DNA of 64,000 nucleotides from Nitrosococcus watsonii C-113 (lineage in GTDB: Bacteria > Pseudomonadota > Gammaproteobacteria > Nitrosococcales > Nitrosococcaceae): NCBI RefSeq assembly GCF_000143085.1, contig NC_014315.1, positions 3,130,001-3,194,000 on the forward strand, written 5' to 3'. Shown here one piece after another: positions 1-7,547 of this stretch. The notes under the pieces are model-generated. The model did not search any database. It saw only the letters and a list, made by a program, of their open reading frames with translations, and was not told where the DNA came from. Position 1 is the first letter of the stretch, and each line of letters begins with the position of its first letter. The position numbers were made by a program, and so were the translations under genes.

Positions 1-713
1 TTAATGCTCATAAGGGCATGGGCCAAATCCGCATCGAGACGATCAAAGACTGGCTCGCCCAAACCGGGAGGGACTCCGGTAACCACCACGTTAATCCGGG
101 CGCCAATGGAATCACCTTCTTTCCGGAGGGCATCCATATAGGCTTCAAGTTCGGGTATTTTATCCGGGTCCGGGCAGAAAAAAGGATTTTTCTCTACCGT
201 TTCCCAGTCAAATCGTTCAGCCCGAATGGGGCCAAGCTGAGCCAGATACCCTCGAATTTTTACGCCATGCCGCTCGGCCAAGTATTTCTTGGCAATAGCG
301 CCCGCAGCTACCCGCATGGCCGTCTCCCGGGCCGAGGAACGCCCCCCTCCCCGGTAATCCCGCAGGCCATATTTTTGCAAATAAGTATAGTCTGCATGGC
401 CGGGCCGGATTTGCTCCTTGATTTTATCGTAATCCCGGGAGCGTTGATCGACATTTTCAATGAATAAACCGATGGGAGTGCCGGTAGTTTTTCCCTCGAA
501 CACCCCGGAGAGGATCTGGACCTGATCCGGTTCCCGGCGCTGGGTAGTATGACGGGACTTACCGGGCCGGCGCCGATCCAGGTCAATTTGAATATCCGCT
601 TCGCACAGGACCAAACCTGGCGGGCAACCATCCACAATACAGCCCAAGGCCGGCCCGTGGCTTTCGCCAAAGGTGGTTACGGTAAAAAACTTGCCAAGAG
701 TATTGCCAGACAT
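1..713 (-). CDS. aroC: Chorismate synthase, N-terminal part (gene runs off the window)
   Basis: Chorismate synthase converts 5-enolpyruvylshikimate-3-phosphate to chorismate, the last shared step of aromatic amino acid synthesis, using reduced FMN. The minus-strand frame opens with ATG at 713 and stays open for 237 codons to the left edge, so the C-terminal third is missing. Family hallmarks are visible: [20 protein letters not shown] at the start, the GCPPGL segment at about residues 29-34, the RRRPG motif at about 47-51, the RPGHADYTY segment near residue 111 and the [12 protein letters not shown] motif near residue 127. It lies just outside the last attC of the cassette array and is ordinary chromosomal sequence. 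Confident call. Confidence 0.96.
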   Translation of the reverse strand, partial: MSGNTLGKFFTVTTFGESHGPALGCIVDGCPPGLVLCEADIQIDLDRRRPGKSRHTTQRREPDQVQILSGVFEGKTTGTPIGLFIENVDQRSRDYDKIKEQIRPGHADYTYLQKYGLRDYRGGGRSSARETAMRVAAGAIAKKYLAERHGVKIRGYLAQLGPIRAERFDWETVEKNPFFCPDPDKIPELEAYMDALRKEGDSIGARINVVVTGVPPGLGEPVFDRLDADLAHALMSI

Positions 714-834
714 GGCGGTTATTGTAAGTCCATTAGACGCTGAGGGCTAGGTGCGAGGGTGAGACTCCCCACCCGCGCAAACGAGGGTTGACGCGGATTT
801 TGCTCAAATCCCAAATATACCTTGGAATATAAAG

Positions 835-911
835 GGCGCAACCGCTTTAGCTCAGTTGCCGCCAGAGGAGCGCCAACGACATAGGCAGTCAACTGCAGCG
901 ACCTGTTGGGT
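835..911 (-). other. attC site, outer end of cassette block 1
   Basis: The core-like ends GCGCAAC (836-842) and GTTGGGT (905-911) flank an imperfect palindrome containing TTTAGCTCAGTTGCC and TCAACTGCAGCG arms. It directly follows the brnA stop on the minus strand. It is the leftmost attC seen. Beyond it is only the aroC leader. Confidence 0.7.
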
Positions 912-915
912 GCCC

Positions 916-1131
916 TTATTTCCAGGAAAGGTCGGGCTTCCGACCAGCAGCCATGCAATCTCGAAGATACAGATTGATTAAGCTTTGATACGGAATGCCC
1001 GTTTCTTTGGACATGTCTTTAAAATACGTAATGACATCATCCCGCATACGAATCGTGACCTGACGTTTGAGTTTCGCAGCGTAGGGATTTTTTCGAGACC
1101 TCATTTTCGAAAAATCATACTCTTTTCTCAT
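916..1131 (-). CDS. brnA: BrnA-family antitoxin
   Basis: This 71-residue protein starts with ATG at 1131, and its start overlaps the stop of the upstream brnT frame (ATGA overlap). The sequence has a basic N-terminus and then VTIRMRDDVITYFKDMSKETGIPYQSLINLYLRD, shown here by positions of about 25-58, which is the ribbon-helix-helix pattern of BrnA antitoxins. BrnA neutralises the RelE-fold RNase BrnT and represses the shared operon. Its partner here is frameshifted, so it may now be an orphan antitoxin. It sits in an integron cassette closed by the attC at 835-911. Confidence 0.82.
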   Translation of the reverse strand: MRKEYDFSKMRSRKNPYAAKLKRQVTIRMRDDVITYFKDMSKETGIPYQSLINLYLRDCMAAGRKPDLSWK

Positions 1132-1414
1132 GGCATTGGACCTTCATAGTACGCGCGCTCGTTCGAGGTTGCTTTACGAGCCGAGATAAGCCGAATAGAT
1201 TGTCCTTGAGCGCGCTCGCAGTGACATACGACAAGAACGCGTGAGTGGTCGCTTAGTCCTAGCAGGATAAAACGCTCCCAGACCCCGAGTGATCCTCATC
1301 AAAAAACTGGCGCGCGTATTCATCATAGAATACAGATTTCGCCTCTTCGAACGAGACCCCGTGCTTATTAACGTTAGAGTGCGCCTTAGCGATGTCCCAT
1401 TCGAATTCAATCAT
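1128..1414 (-). pseudogene. brnT: BrnT-family toxin, frameshifted
   Basis: Translation from ATG 1414 gives MIEFEWDIAKAHSNVNKHGV, the typical BrnT start, and then the SFEEAKSVF segment. After about residue 45 (near 1278) the frame runs into a stop. The expected continuation (ERFILLGLSDHSR, then ISARKATSNERAYYEG) is present one base out of register, and the span of 287 nt is not a multiple of three. A single-base deletion in a G run (TCTGGGAGCG) explains this. BrnT is a RelE-fold ribonuclease toxin, so loss of the toxin with the antitoxin kept is a common decay path. A sequencing error is the alternative. Confidence 0.82.
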
Positions 1415-1452
1415 ACATACATTGTATGCCGAACCACCAATAGGTCAATATG

Positions 1453-1518
1453 GCGCCCAATGACCAAGCTCAGCGGCCGAAGGCTGCGAGGGAAACCCAT
1501 ATACGCGCCTTGTTAGGC
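1453..1518 (-). other. attC site
   Basis: GTTAGGC (1512-1518) forms one end. The partner end near 1453 is degenerate (GCCCAAT in place of RYYYAAC). The inner arm CCAAGCTCAGCGG matches arms of neighbouring sites. It overlaps the last codons of the ceramidase-like gene. Confidence 0.65.
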
Positions 1519-2289
1519 AGGTAGTGCGTCATGCTTTCCGTTCCATTTTATCACCAGCACGGCCATGGTTAGGCAGCCAGCAGAGGCAAGCAAATGCTTC
1601 AGCGTATGGCCGCTCACAGTTGCGCCAAGCAGTTGGAAGATTTCAGCATCGTAATACTCGACTACTTTCGCCAATACATAGCAACCAAGGGCAATCAGGA
1701 GAAGCCCATTCTGCTCAAAACGCGACCGGTATAGGGTGAGCAGCATTGCAATCATTGTAAGGGGCATGAACTGAACCCAGGCATAGAATCTCAGATCATC
1801 CATGAAATGCCAGTAAACCACTGAACACGCCCCTATCAAAACGGCGGGATAAAGAAGTCTTTGAACGAGGCGCCGATCAAGGTACTCGCCGAGGAGCGCG
1901 ACAAACAAGCTCATGAAACCCACCGTCATCGGGAGTCTGTCCCATACCAGCGTGTCGTTGTCAGGTGCCCAGTGATAATACGCAGACCCGACACCGACCA
2001 ACGATACAGCCATGAAAAACATCAACCAAGCAGGCAGGATGGCCCTGGGCAAGCGGCCTAGCGATACACGCACGCCAAGGATGCCTATCAAGACGAAGGG
2101 CAGATTCGATATAACATCGAAGAAATTAGGAATGCCTAAAAGTGACCGGCGATCAGCAAAGGCATGGTACGCCAGATCCTGCGGGATTGGAGCAACCCAA
2201 AACATCAACGCCATGGTGCCGAAGAAAAATCCAAGAAGGACGGCCAGGCGCCAACCGGTTGCGCCAACGCTCAAAGAATTAGTTTCCAT
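1513..2289 (-). CDS. Ceramidase-like (CREST superfamily) seven-helix membrane protein
   Basis: This 258-residue protein has about seven hydrophobic segments. Conserved polar residues sit where alkaline ceramidase/CREST hydrolases place their zinc site: a GSAYYHWAPDNDTLVWDRLP stretch near residues 103-122 with Ser, His and Asp, and a GHTLKHLLAS segment near the C-terminus with paired His. CREST proteins are intramembrane metal-dependent amide hydrolases. Some bacterial members have no known substrate, so the activity here is inferred. The gene is cassette-borne: an attC lies just upstream (2305-2375) and its stop codon falls inside the downstream attC. Confidence 0.7.
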   Translation of the reverse strand: METNSLSVGATGWRLAVLLGFFFGTMALMFWVAPIPQDLAYHAFADRRSLLGIPNFFDVISNLPFVLIGILGVRVSLGRLPRAILPAWLMFFMAVSLVGVGSAYYHWAPDNDTLVWDRLPMTVGFMSLFVALLGEYLDRRLVQRLLYPAVLIGACSVVYWHFMDDLRFYAWVQFMPLTMIAMLLTLYRSRFEQNGLLLIALGCYVLAKVVEYYDAEIFQLLGATVSGHTLKHLLASAGCLTMAVLVIKWNGKHDALPA

Positions 2290-3577
2290 GGGGCCCGTAA
2301 ATCTGCCTAACGCTTGAAGTAACCGGCGCGAAAAAGCGCAGCATTTTTGGGGTCGGCTGTAGCGCCTTGTTGAGCGCTTTTCTGACCTTCACCAGTTGCT
2401 CCAAAATGGAGGTTTGCCTTGCGGTACACGGTAAGGCCTCTGTTACATAACCCGTCTCTAATCTCCTTGATTCTGAATGGGCTGCAGTCCTTCCGGGTGG
2501 AGAGCCATGCACAATTTCATTTCTCAATTGGGAAATCTTAATCAACTGTTTTCTTTCTTCTTCGGATAAGAAGGCGAGGGATCCACTTTTTATTAGTCTA
2601 TATATCGACGCACTAGTTTTCCTTCCGGACTGATTGATGTGACCAACACCGGGAAATCGCTCATTTAAAAACCATTCAATTGCGGTAACCAAGCCAACAA
2701 GTGCAAGCTCTGGTTCTTTCTGCGCTAATAGCTTTTTCATCGCCATCAATTGGGTGAGAACCTGATCTCCTTTGTTGTACGATGCTTCAAGGAGGCTTTG
2801 TACTCTTCTTCTATTCACTTTGGATTGTGGAAACTGACTCTCACTTGCAATAAAGCCTGCTTGGACAGGTAATGGTACAGAACCACAAGCAACGCGGCCT
2901 GGCGCAATCATGATGAAATAGCCATATAGTTCTTCATGTCTTGGGATTTCTTCAAGATTTCCGATGGAGTAAGCGCTGACGAAATTCTGGAGAGAGTGCG
3001 ATACTTCCGTGGAAAGGCGCCGCGCGACTTCGCCCTGAAATGCTGCTGCACTCAACGGAGTGTACTCGCGCGCATTGGGCGGCAAACTTCCTGACGGCAG
3101 TCGCATCCATCCCAACGATTTCCCAATTACGCCATCATTTAGTCCTTTAGGTGTAAGACGACGAATATACTCATCATACAATTTCGCACGCACATTCCAT
3201 AGACTAATGACAGCGATAACTTGTGTTCCTACACTCTGAGCGATTGTTGTTCGACCTTTAAAAGTTTCGCCATGTTTGTGGCGCGCTAAGAACTTCCCAG
3301 AAAGATCGATTTCAAATGTTACTGGCTCACAATGAAAGTCAACAACAACACCTTCTCTCCAGCCCCTGACTTTGAAAGGTGATGAATCGACGTTTATTGG
3401 AAAAGGGAGCTGGCAGAAACATGCGACTGCTGTGGAGCCGTAGTGCTCAAGATATTCAGCCCATCTGCACAATAGATCTTCAGATGCCGCTCCAATCTCA
3501 ATGAGATGAGATAAGAACGACGACCGTTGGCCCGGCTCAGCTGGATTCATCGCTTCAATGTCGTTCCAGTTCCACAT
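2279..3577 (-). CDS. Cassette-encoded protein with HEPN-like C-terminal region
   Basis: This 432-residue protein starts with ATG at 3577. I do not recognise the first 280 residues, which are mixed alpha/beta without signal peptide or membrane helices. Residues of about 290-375 contain an ALVGLVTAIEWFLNERFP helix and then KISQLRNEIVHGSPPG, the R-N-x-x-x-H signature of HEPN/ApeA-like domains, many of which are RNases in toxin or defence systems. The last 30 or so residues (the RKALNKALQPTPK tail) are translation through the attC at 2305-2375, a common by-product in cassettes. Its role in defence is an inference from the HEPN motif only. Confidence 0.6.
   Translation of the reverse strand: MWNWNDIEAMNPAEPGQRSSFLSHLIEIGAASEDLLCRWAEYLEHYGSTAVACFCQLPFPINVDSSPFKVRGWREGVVVDFHCEPVTFEIDLSGKFLARHKHGETFKGRTTIAQSVGTQVIAVISLWNVRAKLYDEYIRRLTPKGLNDGVIGKSLGWMRLPSGSLPPNAREYTPLSAAAFQGEVARRLSTEVSHSLQNFVSAYSIGNLEEIPRHEELYGYFIMIAPGRVACGSVPLPVQAGFIASESQFPQSKVNRRRVQSLLEASYNKGDQVLTQLMAMKKLLAQKEPELALVGLVTAIEWFLNERFPGVGHINQSGRKTSASIYRLIKSGSLAFLSEEERKQLIKISQLRNEIVHGSPPGRTAAHSESRRLETGYVTEALPCTARQTSILEQLVKVRKALNKALQPTPKMLRFFAPVTSSVRQIYGPHGN
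2305..2375 (-). other. attC site
   Basis: GCCTAAC (2305-2311) and GTTGAGC (2369-2375) bound a palindrome with CTTGAAGTAACCGG and GTCGGCTGTAGCGC arms. It lies inside the 3' end of the HEPN-like frame, so that protein's last 25 or so residues are attC-encoded. Confidence 0.8.
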
Positions 3578-3588
3578 CCTCTTTCCTC

Positions 3589-3651
3589 GCCCAATGCTAA
3601 AGCTCAGTTACCGCCGCGACAGTGGTGGTCAACTGCAGCGCCTTGCTGGGG
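3589..3651 (-). other. Degenerate attC site
   Basis: GCCCAAT (3589-3595) and GCTGGGG (3645-3651) flank an AAAGCTCAGTTACCGCC / GTGGTCAACTGCAGCGCC palindrome that closely resembles the attC at 835-911. Both core ends have drifted from consensus, so it may no longer recombine. Confidence 0.55.
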
Positions 3652-3767
3652 TGCGAATTCAGTTGAAACATAACCCATTGCCTCGGGCACGGCAAGATTG
3701 CACTATCATATGCAGTTTTTCTTCCTGGAAAAGTGCCGATTCATTTTGCATCACAGCGAAATATGCG
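3652..3767. other. Very short cassette without a convincing gene
   Basis: These 116 bases lie between two attC sites and carry no open frame of useful length on either strand. On the minus strand, TTGCCG followed after about 17 bases by TTATGT could act as a promoter for the 432-residue gene downstream. Promoter-only cassettes are known in integrons, so this is a plausible but unproven role. Confidence 0.4.
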
Positions 3768-3833
3768 CCCTAACGACTAGGCATGAGGGGCCACGACTGA
3801 AAGGAGCGGTCCCACTCCATGCCCTTGTTAGGC
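3768..3833 (-). other. attC site
   Basis: CCCTAAC (3768-3774) and GTTAGGC (3827-3833) are both good core matches. The body holds an imperfect palindrome (GGCATGAGGGGCC / GGTCCCACTCCATGCC). Confidence 0.8.
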
Positions 3834-4043
3834 ACTTTGTCTTTTAAGGGTAACCGATAAAGGTTGTTTTCCTTTTAAAGCACTCACCTTCAACACAGAA
3901 AAACCAATAATATTGCCTTGTTCATCGACTTTCTCCATGATCGCATCGTTTTCTGTTTCCTTAAAATAACCTTTCTTATGCTCAAAGATAACTTCGAGAT
4001 AATCTCCCTCTTCATCAAACCAAATAGTTACATCCTTTTCCAT
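3828..4043 (-). CDS. DUF2283 family protein, probable antitoxin
   Basis: This 71-residue protein begins MEKDVTIWFDEEGDYLEVIF, the characteristic start of the DUF2283 family, followed by acidic residues and a TENDAIMEKVDEQGNIIGFSVL core. DUF2283 proteins are small, often sit beside RelE/BrnT-like toxins and are regarded as antitoxins. Its start overlaps the end of the upstream toxin-like gene by about 16 bases, so the pair is one operon inside a cassette. The antitoxin role is inferred from family and pairing. Confidence 0.78.
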   Translation of the reverse strand: MEKDVTIWFDEEGDYLEVIFEHKKGYFKETENDAIMEKVDEQGNIIGFSVLKVSALKGKQPLSVTLKRQSA

Positions 4044-4342
4044 AGAATCTCACCTCGTTTCACTCTGTCAGTGAAGTAAGCTGTGATGATGAAGTGATCG
4101 CTTTCTAAGCTCTTCACCACGATACATAGATATTTCTCTGTCACCGGAGTGGAATGATAAAATTTATAAAAGAGTTCAGCCAACGAATCTGTCCTAGAGC
4201 GCACAACTTTATCAGGACTAGCGAGTGTTTCGCCTACGCGTCGAATTTGCCCTTTCATCTCTGGATGAGCAGATTCCAGATGCTGCCGCCTTTCATCAGT
4301 TAACCGGATGCTCCTTTTATTAAAATCCTCTAGTACAGCCAT
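4028..4342 (-). CDS. Toxin-like nuclease of the PBECR/RelE-like type, partner of DUF2283
   Basis: This 104-residue protein has LTDERRQHLESAHPEM near residue 14, a central SLAELFYKFYHSTPVTEKYLCIV stretch and a C-terminal FIITAYFTDRVKRGEILW. The layout fits small BECR-fold RNases (RelE, BrnT, PBECR2-like): a conserved His near the start, a central aromatic strand and a terminal TAY/Arg strand. It overlaps a DUF2283 gene, supporting a toxin-antitoxin unit. The exact family is from memory and not searched. Start is ATG 4342, just after the attC at 4362-4405. Confidence 0.65.
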   Translation of the reverse strand: MAVLEDFNKRSIRLTDERRQHLESAHPEMKGQIRRVGETLASPDKVVRSRTDSLAELFYKFYHSTPVTEKYLCIVVKSLESDHFIITAYFTDRVKRGEILWKRM

Positions 4343-4361
4343 ATTATCAATCGCTCATAGT

Positions 4362-4405
4362 GCCTAACGCCTGAGCTCACGGGCGCGTGCAGCGAATTGT
4401 TATGG
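4362..4405 (-). other. Short attC site
   Basis: GCCTAAC (4362-4368) and GTTATGG (4399-4405) enclose only about 30 bases with CCTGAGCTCAC and GTGCAGCG arms. It is the shortest complete attC in the array. Confidence 0.72.
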
Positions 4406-4765
4406 TGCATCTGCGACCTGCGCACATTGTTGGATTGCTTCGCCCGAGGTGCCACCTTCCAAGTGACGAAACAGCGTGCCTGATGCGCCTTCTCCGCTGC
4501 CTTTTGTCCACCATTCCAGACGCTTGCCTACATAGCGTGCTCCGCTCCCCGAGACCGCAATTTCCATTTGGAGTCGGTGGTCGTCGTATTCCACGACGGC
4601 TGTACTGTCTGTGGGATATGAAACCATGATTGTCTTCCCACTTTCACACTGGTACTTGAAGGACAAGTCTGCATCGCTAGACTGCTCCGTGGACGCGGTG
4701 CCATCAGTCGATGGTTGCCCGCAAGCGGACAGGAAGACAATAAGAACAATAGACACTAAACGCAT
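4400..4765 (-). CDS. MliC/PliC-type lysozyme inhibitor lipoprotein
   Basis: I place the start at ATG 4765 because a strong AAGGAGG ribosome site lies 11-17 bases upstream. A longer frame to 4804 has no such site. The protein begins MRLVSIVLIVFLSACG, a lipoprotein signal peptide with lipobox LSAC. The mature part has a Tyr-x-Cys-x-x-Gly strand (FKYQCESGKTI), then SGSGARYVGKRLEWWTKG, matching the membrane-bound C-type lysozyme inhibitor fold. Such proteins protect Gram-negative cells from host or competitor lysozyme at the outer membrane. It is cassette-borne, flanked by attC sites at 4362 and 4792. Confidence 0.8.
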   Translation of the reverse strand: MRLVSIVLIVFLSACGQPSTDGTASTEQSSDADLSFKYQCESGKTIMVSYPTDSTAVVEYDDHRLQMEIAVSGSGARYVGKRLEWWTKGSGEGASGTLFRHLEGGTSGEAIQQCAQVADAP

Positions 4766-4791
4766 GGTATTTCTAACCTCCTTAAATTGCG

Positions 4792-4852
4792 GCATAACGG
4801 CCAAGCTCGCCAGGGCCGCGTTAGCGGCCTCCGGTGCAGCGCAGAGTTAGGC
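4792..4852 (-). other. attC site
   Basis: GCATAAC (4792-4798) and GTTAGGC (4846-4852) flank a GCCAAGCTCGCCAGG / CCTCCGGTGCAGCGC palindrome with a central GGCCGCGTTAGCGGCC hairpin. Confidence 0.78.
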
Positions 4853-4872
4853 ATCTACTGCTGTGACAGTGG

Positions 4873-5100
4873 CTACTTGGCGAGTTCAGGAACATGCTCT
4901 TCCTCATAACGTTCGATTAGCACCCCCACAATCTCCATCAGCGAAGCTAGCGGGTGCGCCTCGTCTTCTCCGACTTCATCGATCAAACTGTCAAGGAATG
5001 AAACCAGCCGCTCGTACTCTTCCTCCGTGTGCGGTACGTAGATCATTCTGGCCATCGGTGGCCAAGCATTGAGTGCCTTGTCAACTTCGATAGTTTGCAT
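4873..5100 (-). CDS. higA: HigA-like antitoxin, short form without visible HTH
   Basis: This protein has about 75 residues, starting at ATG 5100 behind GAAGGAG. It has the YERLVSFLDSLIDEVGEDEAHPLASLMEIVGVLIERYEEEHVPEL core, given here as residues of about 29-73. That is the N-terminal dimerisation part of HigA antitoxins. The usual C-terminal XRE helix-turn-helix is absent because the gene ends just before the attC. It follows higB with 2 bases between. Antitoxins of this short form may still bind toxin but should not bind DNA by an HTH. Confidence 0.75.
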   Translation of the reverse strand: MQTIEVDKALNAWPPMARMIYVPHTEEEYERLVSFLDSLIDEVGEDEAHPLASLMEIVGVLIERYEEEHVPELAK

Positions 5101-5102
5101 AC

Positions 5103-5390
5103 CTACTCCTTCCACTTTCCCTGATTGTACTCCGCGTGTGTAAGCACCGCCCGGATGTAGAGCTTGCGACGATTGTAATGAATGGCTGCGATCAAGCGCA
5201 CTTTGTTTCTGCCAATGTTGAAGACGGTCAGCATCCCGACCTGATCGGCGGAAGGAAAATGCTCACGCAGCTCCGCAAAGGAGCTAAAATTGTGCCGCTT
5301 TACCGCTTTGTACCAATAAGCTAATGCCGATCGAGTCTCCGGGTACTTGCCGACGAACATATTAAGGCGTTTGCGTGTAATGATGTGCAT
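5103..5390 (-). CDS. higB: HigB-type mRNA interferase toxin
   Basis: This 95-residue protein has the HigB order: an N-terminal helix pair (YPETRSALAYWYKAVKRHNF), then FNIGRNKVRLIAAIHYNRRKLYIRAVLTHAEYNQGKW. The GRNKVRLIA strand and the C-terminal THAEYNQG loop are the conserved active-site region of the HigB/RelE fold, which cleaves ribosome-bound mRNA. The toxin-first order with HigA downstream is normal for this family. A related second pair lies at 7098-7858. Confidence 0.87.
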   Translation of the reverse strand: MHIITRKRLNMFVGKYPETRSALAYWYKAVKRHNFSSFAELREHFPSADQVGMLTVFNIGRNKVRLIAAIHYNRRKLYIRAVLTHAEYNQGKWKE

Positions 5391-5438
5391 GTCCGATGTT
5401 AACGCCTCTTGCCCTGACAGAACAACTTCAGAGGAGCC

Positions 5439-5499
5439 GCCTAACGCCGGGAATCAGCAGCGCGCCGTCAGGCGCGTCCGCTACATTGACTTGTTGGGC
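5439..5499 (-). other. attC site
   Basis: GCCTAAC (5439-5445) and GTTGGGC (5493-5499) flank a GCGCGCCGTCAGGCGCG hairpin-rich body with GGGAATCAGCAGC and GCTACATTGAC arms. Confidence 0.76.
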
Positions 5500-5551
5500 A
5501 ATCACTGCTCCAACATGGATTGGAGTGAGTAAAAAAGGGGGATGGATACCC

Positions 5552-6622
5552 TCAAAATGGTGCTTTCTCAGCCCTGTGAAACCTATCCGTGACATTCCCA
5601 CTCAGGCCGGTATTGTCCGGATTCAGCACCATTACCGATGCACCTGGATTCAGATCAAACTTCATAAGATCTGCCCAGATCACATTCGGTGCAGTCGTCA
5701 ATTCAAAATAGTAACGCTTGATGTTGAGATCGATCACTGTACGGTACTCAGTATTATAAATACCAAAGCTCTGGTAGGGCGCACCAAATGGCACCGATAC
5801 ATTGCGCATAATGGATAGTATAGAAGCGACTTCCTCGCGTTCGTTCTTTGGCTTGGGTAACAGTGCCGAGAAATAAGACGCCCGCTGGAAACGATCCGTA
5901 GCACTGACATTACCGGGTAACGGGGTGTTACTGCTTGGATGAGCGAAATCAACCTCTTTTTTCATCTTCTGCAGCAACGCGAGTTGCTGGTCGTAGCTTG
6001 GATCGTTGGTCATGACCCGATATTGGCGGCCATGATGAATGACTAACTTGCCGTTAATGTACTCGAGGATAGCAGAATCACCCGTGGCATCTTCCAAGGC
6101 CAGGTGAACCGTGGCCTTATGTCCGTGCATCTCGACCATCACCGGCTGGATCTTCTTGAGTAAGGCCAATGCTTGAGCAACTGTCGCCGTATTGTCCAGT
6201 GCATACTGCCCCCATAGACCAGTCTGTACACCCGGCTTGCTGGGATCGCGTGGCCCAAAATCCGTACTTTTGAGGTACAGCATGTGAATTGCCAGCCCGG
6301 CTTCATTAAAGCCGTCAGCGGTGCCAATGCCGTAAACCGGGACCACCATACTGGCATATTTGGATGTCCACTTGGCTGGGTTCACCTTGACCGCAGTCTC
6401 CGTGCCAAGGAGGCCCCCATCCCGTTTCATTCCACGTGGAAATACCACGATCTCCGGCTGGGTAGACTCCGGCCAGTCCATCGTCCTTCCCACCACGACG
6501 TTCAGCCCGCTGTCGTTCCAAAGAACACGCGTACAGGCATCAGCAGCCTGCAAGAAGACAAATCCCACAACCACGAAAATAGCTGCACTTGCCACGGTTC
6601 GGTAAATCATCTGTCGCTTCAT
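5552..6622 (-). CDS. Exported Ntn hydrolase of the choloylglycine / penicillin V acylase family
   Basis: I place the start at ATG 6622 because a GGAGGG site lies 7-12 bases upstream. The longer frame to 6814 runs through an attC. The 356-residue protein has a signal peptide with cleavage near VFLQAADA, leaving Cys as the new N-terminus (CTRVLWNDSG). That N-terminal Cys is the nucleophile of this family. Further family marks are GRTMDWPES, the GLAIHMLYL segment and VMTNDPSYDQQLA. Members hydrolyse linear amides such as bile-salt conjugates, penicillin V or acyl-homoserine lactones. The substrate is not clear here, and quorum-signal cleavage is a possibility. At 1.07 kb this is one of the longer cassette genes. 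Confidence 0.85.
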   Translation of the reverse strand: MKRQMIYRTVASAAIFVVVGFVFLQAADACTRVLWNDSGLNVVVGRTMDWPESTQPEIVVFPRGMKRDGGLLGTETAVKVNPAKWTSKYASMVVPVYGIGTADGFNEAGLAIHMLYLKSTDFGPRDPSKPGVQTGLWGQYALDNTATVAQALALLKKIQPVMVEMHGHKATVHLALEDATGDSAILEYINGKLVIHHGRQYRVMTNDPSYDQQLALLQKMKKEVDFAHPSSNTPLPGNVSATDRFQRASYFSALLPKPKNEREEVASILSIMRNVSVPFGAPYQSFGIYNTEYRTVIDLNIKRYYFELTTAPNVIWADLMKFDLNPGASVMVLNPDNTGLSGNVTDRFHRAEKAPF

Positions 6623-6692
6623 TGTATGCCCTCCTTTGGTGAGAAAACGATCGTTGATGACTTCGGCCGGCAGACAGCACCGGTCGTTTGAA

Positions 6693-6764
6693 GCCCAACG
6701 CTTGAGCTCAGGGGCCGGCAGCCCGCGTAACGGGTTGGCGGTCGGCTGCAGCAAATTGTTGGAT
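6693..6764 (-). other. attC site
   Basis: GCCCAAC (6693-6699) and GTTGGAT (6758-6764) flank CTTGAGCTCAGGGGCCGG and a GTCGGCTGCAGC arm. The central hairpin is GCCCGCGTAACGGGTTGG-like. Confidence 0.74.
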
Positions 6765-7001
6765 CTCATATTTTCTGCCACGCTGATTGTTAAATATAGC
6801 GAATGCGATGCCACTGATTAATAAAGGTGCGAGAAATAGTGGCCTCTCGGACAAAGTGATGGGGCTCCCCCAAAGTGCTAAGCCACAAAAAACCATAGTA
6901 ATTGAGCTGGCTAAAGATGCGCCTTTCCAAGCAGTGAATGCAGCCAAAGGCACTATTAAGAACCATCATAAAGACCGCAGGTGTGAATGGAGTATCACCA
7001 T
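6708..7001 (-). pseudogene. Small cassette-encoded membrane protein with an in-frame stop
   Basis: Reading from ATG 7001, the frame gives MVILHSHLRSL, then TGA, then continues in the same frame as a hydrophobic protein with three or four membrane segments (LIVPLAAFTAWKGASLASS, ITMVFCGLALWG, LFLAPLLISGIAFAIF) and a basic tail. The stop therefore truncates what looks like one coding unit of about 75 residues before the attC. Alternatively translation starts at GTG 6953 inside the first helix. I do not recognise the family. Confidence 0.5.
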
Positions 7002-7031
7002 TAAGGCTATGAGAGCTGATATGCCAGTCGA

Positions 7032-7103
7032 GACCTAAGCGGTGATTCGGAGTACCCTTTTTTTTATATGCGGTCAAACGTCATCTACAGCGATTTGTTA
7101 GGT
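7032..7103 (-). other. attC site
   Basis: ACCTAAG (7032-7038, last base off consensus) and GTTAGGT (7097-7103) flank a body with an eight-T run. The CTACAGCG arm is shared with neighbouring sites. Confidence 0.65.
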
Positions 7104-7547
7104 CCGCCCAAAAAACACCGCCGGGCTTACGCCGAAACGGCCTGATAGCTTGGCAATATGCTCTTTAGTAAGCGATCGCTGCCCAGACAAAATCATAGAC
7201 ACCAAAGACTTAGAGCCTATTTCTTCACGCAGCCCAGATGCTCCTAGCGCATGCTGCTCCATAAGCAATCTTAATGCTGAAACACCAGGATCAATACCTT
7301 CAGCCTTCTTGTGGAACCGAACTAACTTGTCCTGTTTTGATTCATACTCCTCAACAGCGCCAGCCAGTATCTTGATGAGGTCATTCAACGGATCTAATCT
7401 AGAATCTTCTGCTTCGGTCATGAGTTCTTCAATCAGATCCAGCGTTTTCTGATAGTCACGCTTGTTGCGGATATGGATAAAGCGATGGGCTGTTTGGGAA
7501 AAATGAGAAAAACTATCAGCCACTTCCCGATATTCGGTAGCAAGCAT
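7098..7547 (-). CDS. higA: HigA-type antitoxin with XRE helix-turn-helix
   Basis: This 149-residue protein has an N-terminal acidic dimerisation region (LIEELMTEAEDSRLDPLNDLIKILAGAVEEYE, about residues 39-70) and a C-terminal XRE-like HTH: SALRLLMEQHALGASGLREEIGSKSLVSMILSGQRSLTKEHIAKLSGRFGVSPAVFF at about residues 90-146. It is the complete version of the short HigA at 4873-5100. ATG 7547 overlaps the toxin stop, so the pair is translationally coupled. It binds HigB and represses its own operon. Cassette-borne. Confidence 0.88.
   Translation of the reverse strand: MLATEYREVADSFSHFSQTAHRFIHIRNKRDYQKTLDLIEELMTEAEDSRLDPLNDLIKILAGAVEEYESKQDKLVRFHKKAEGIDPGVSALRLLMEQHALGASGLREEIGSKSLVSMILSGQRSLTKEHIAKLSGRFGVSPAVFFGRT

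Noticed and set aside
308-670. Minus-strand frame of 120 codons
   Set aside because: It is a shadow of aroC, whose true frame runs off the window edge.
719-958. Minus-strand open frame of 79 codons
   Set aside because: It runs through the attC at 835-911 and the aroC leader and has no coding character.
5552-6814. Longer start for the Ntn hydrolase at 6814
   Set aside because: The extra codons cross the attC at 6693-6764, and GGAGGG precedes ATG 6622.
6790-7077. Minus-strand frame of 95 codons
   Set aside because: Its start lies inside the attC at 7032-7103; the hydrophobic frame one register away is the better gene.
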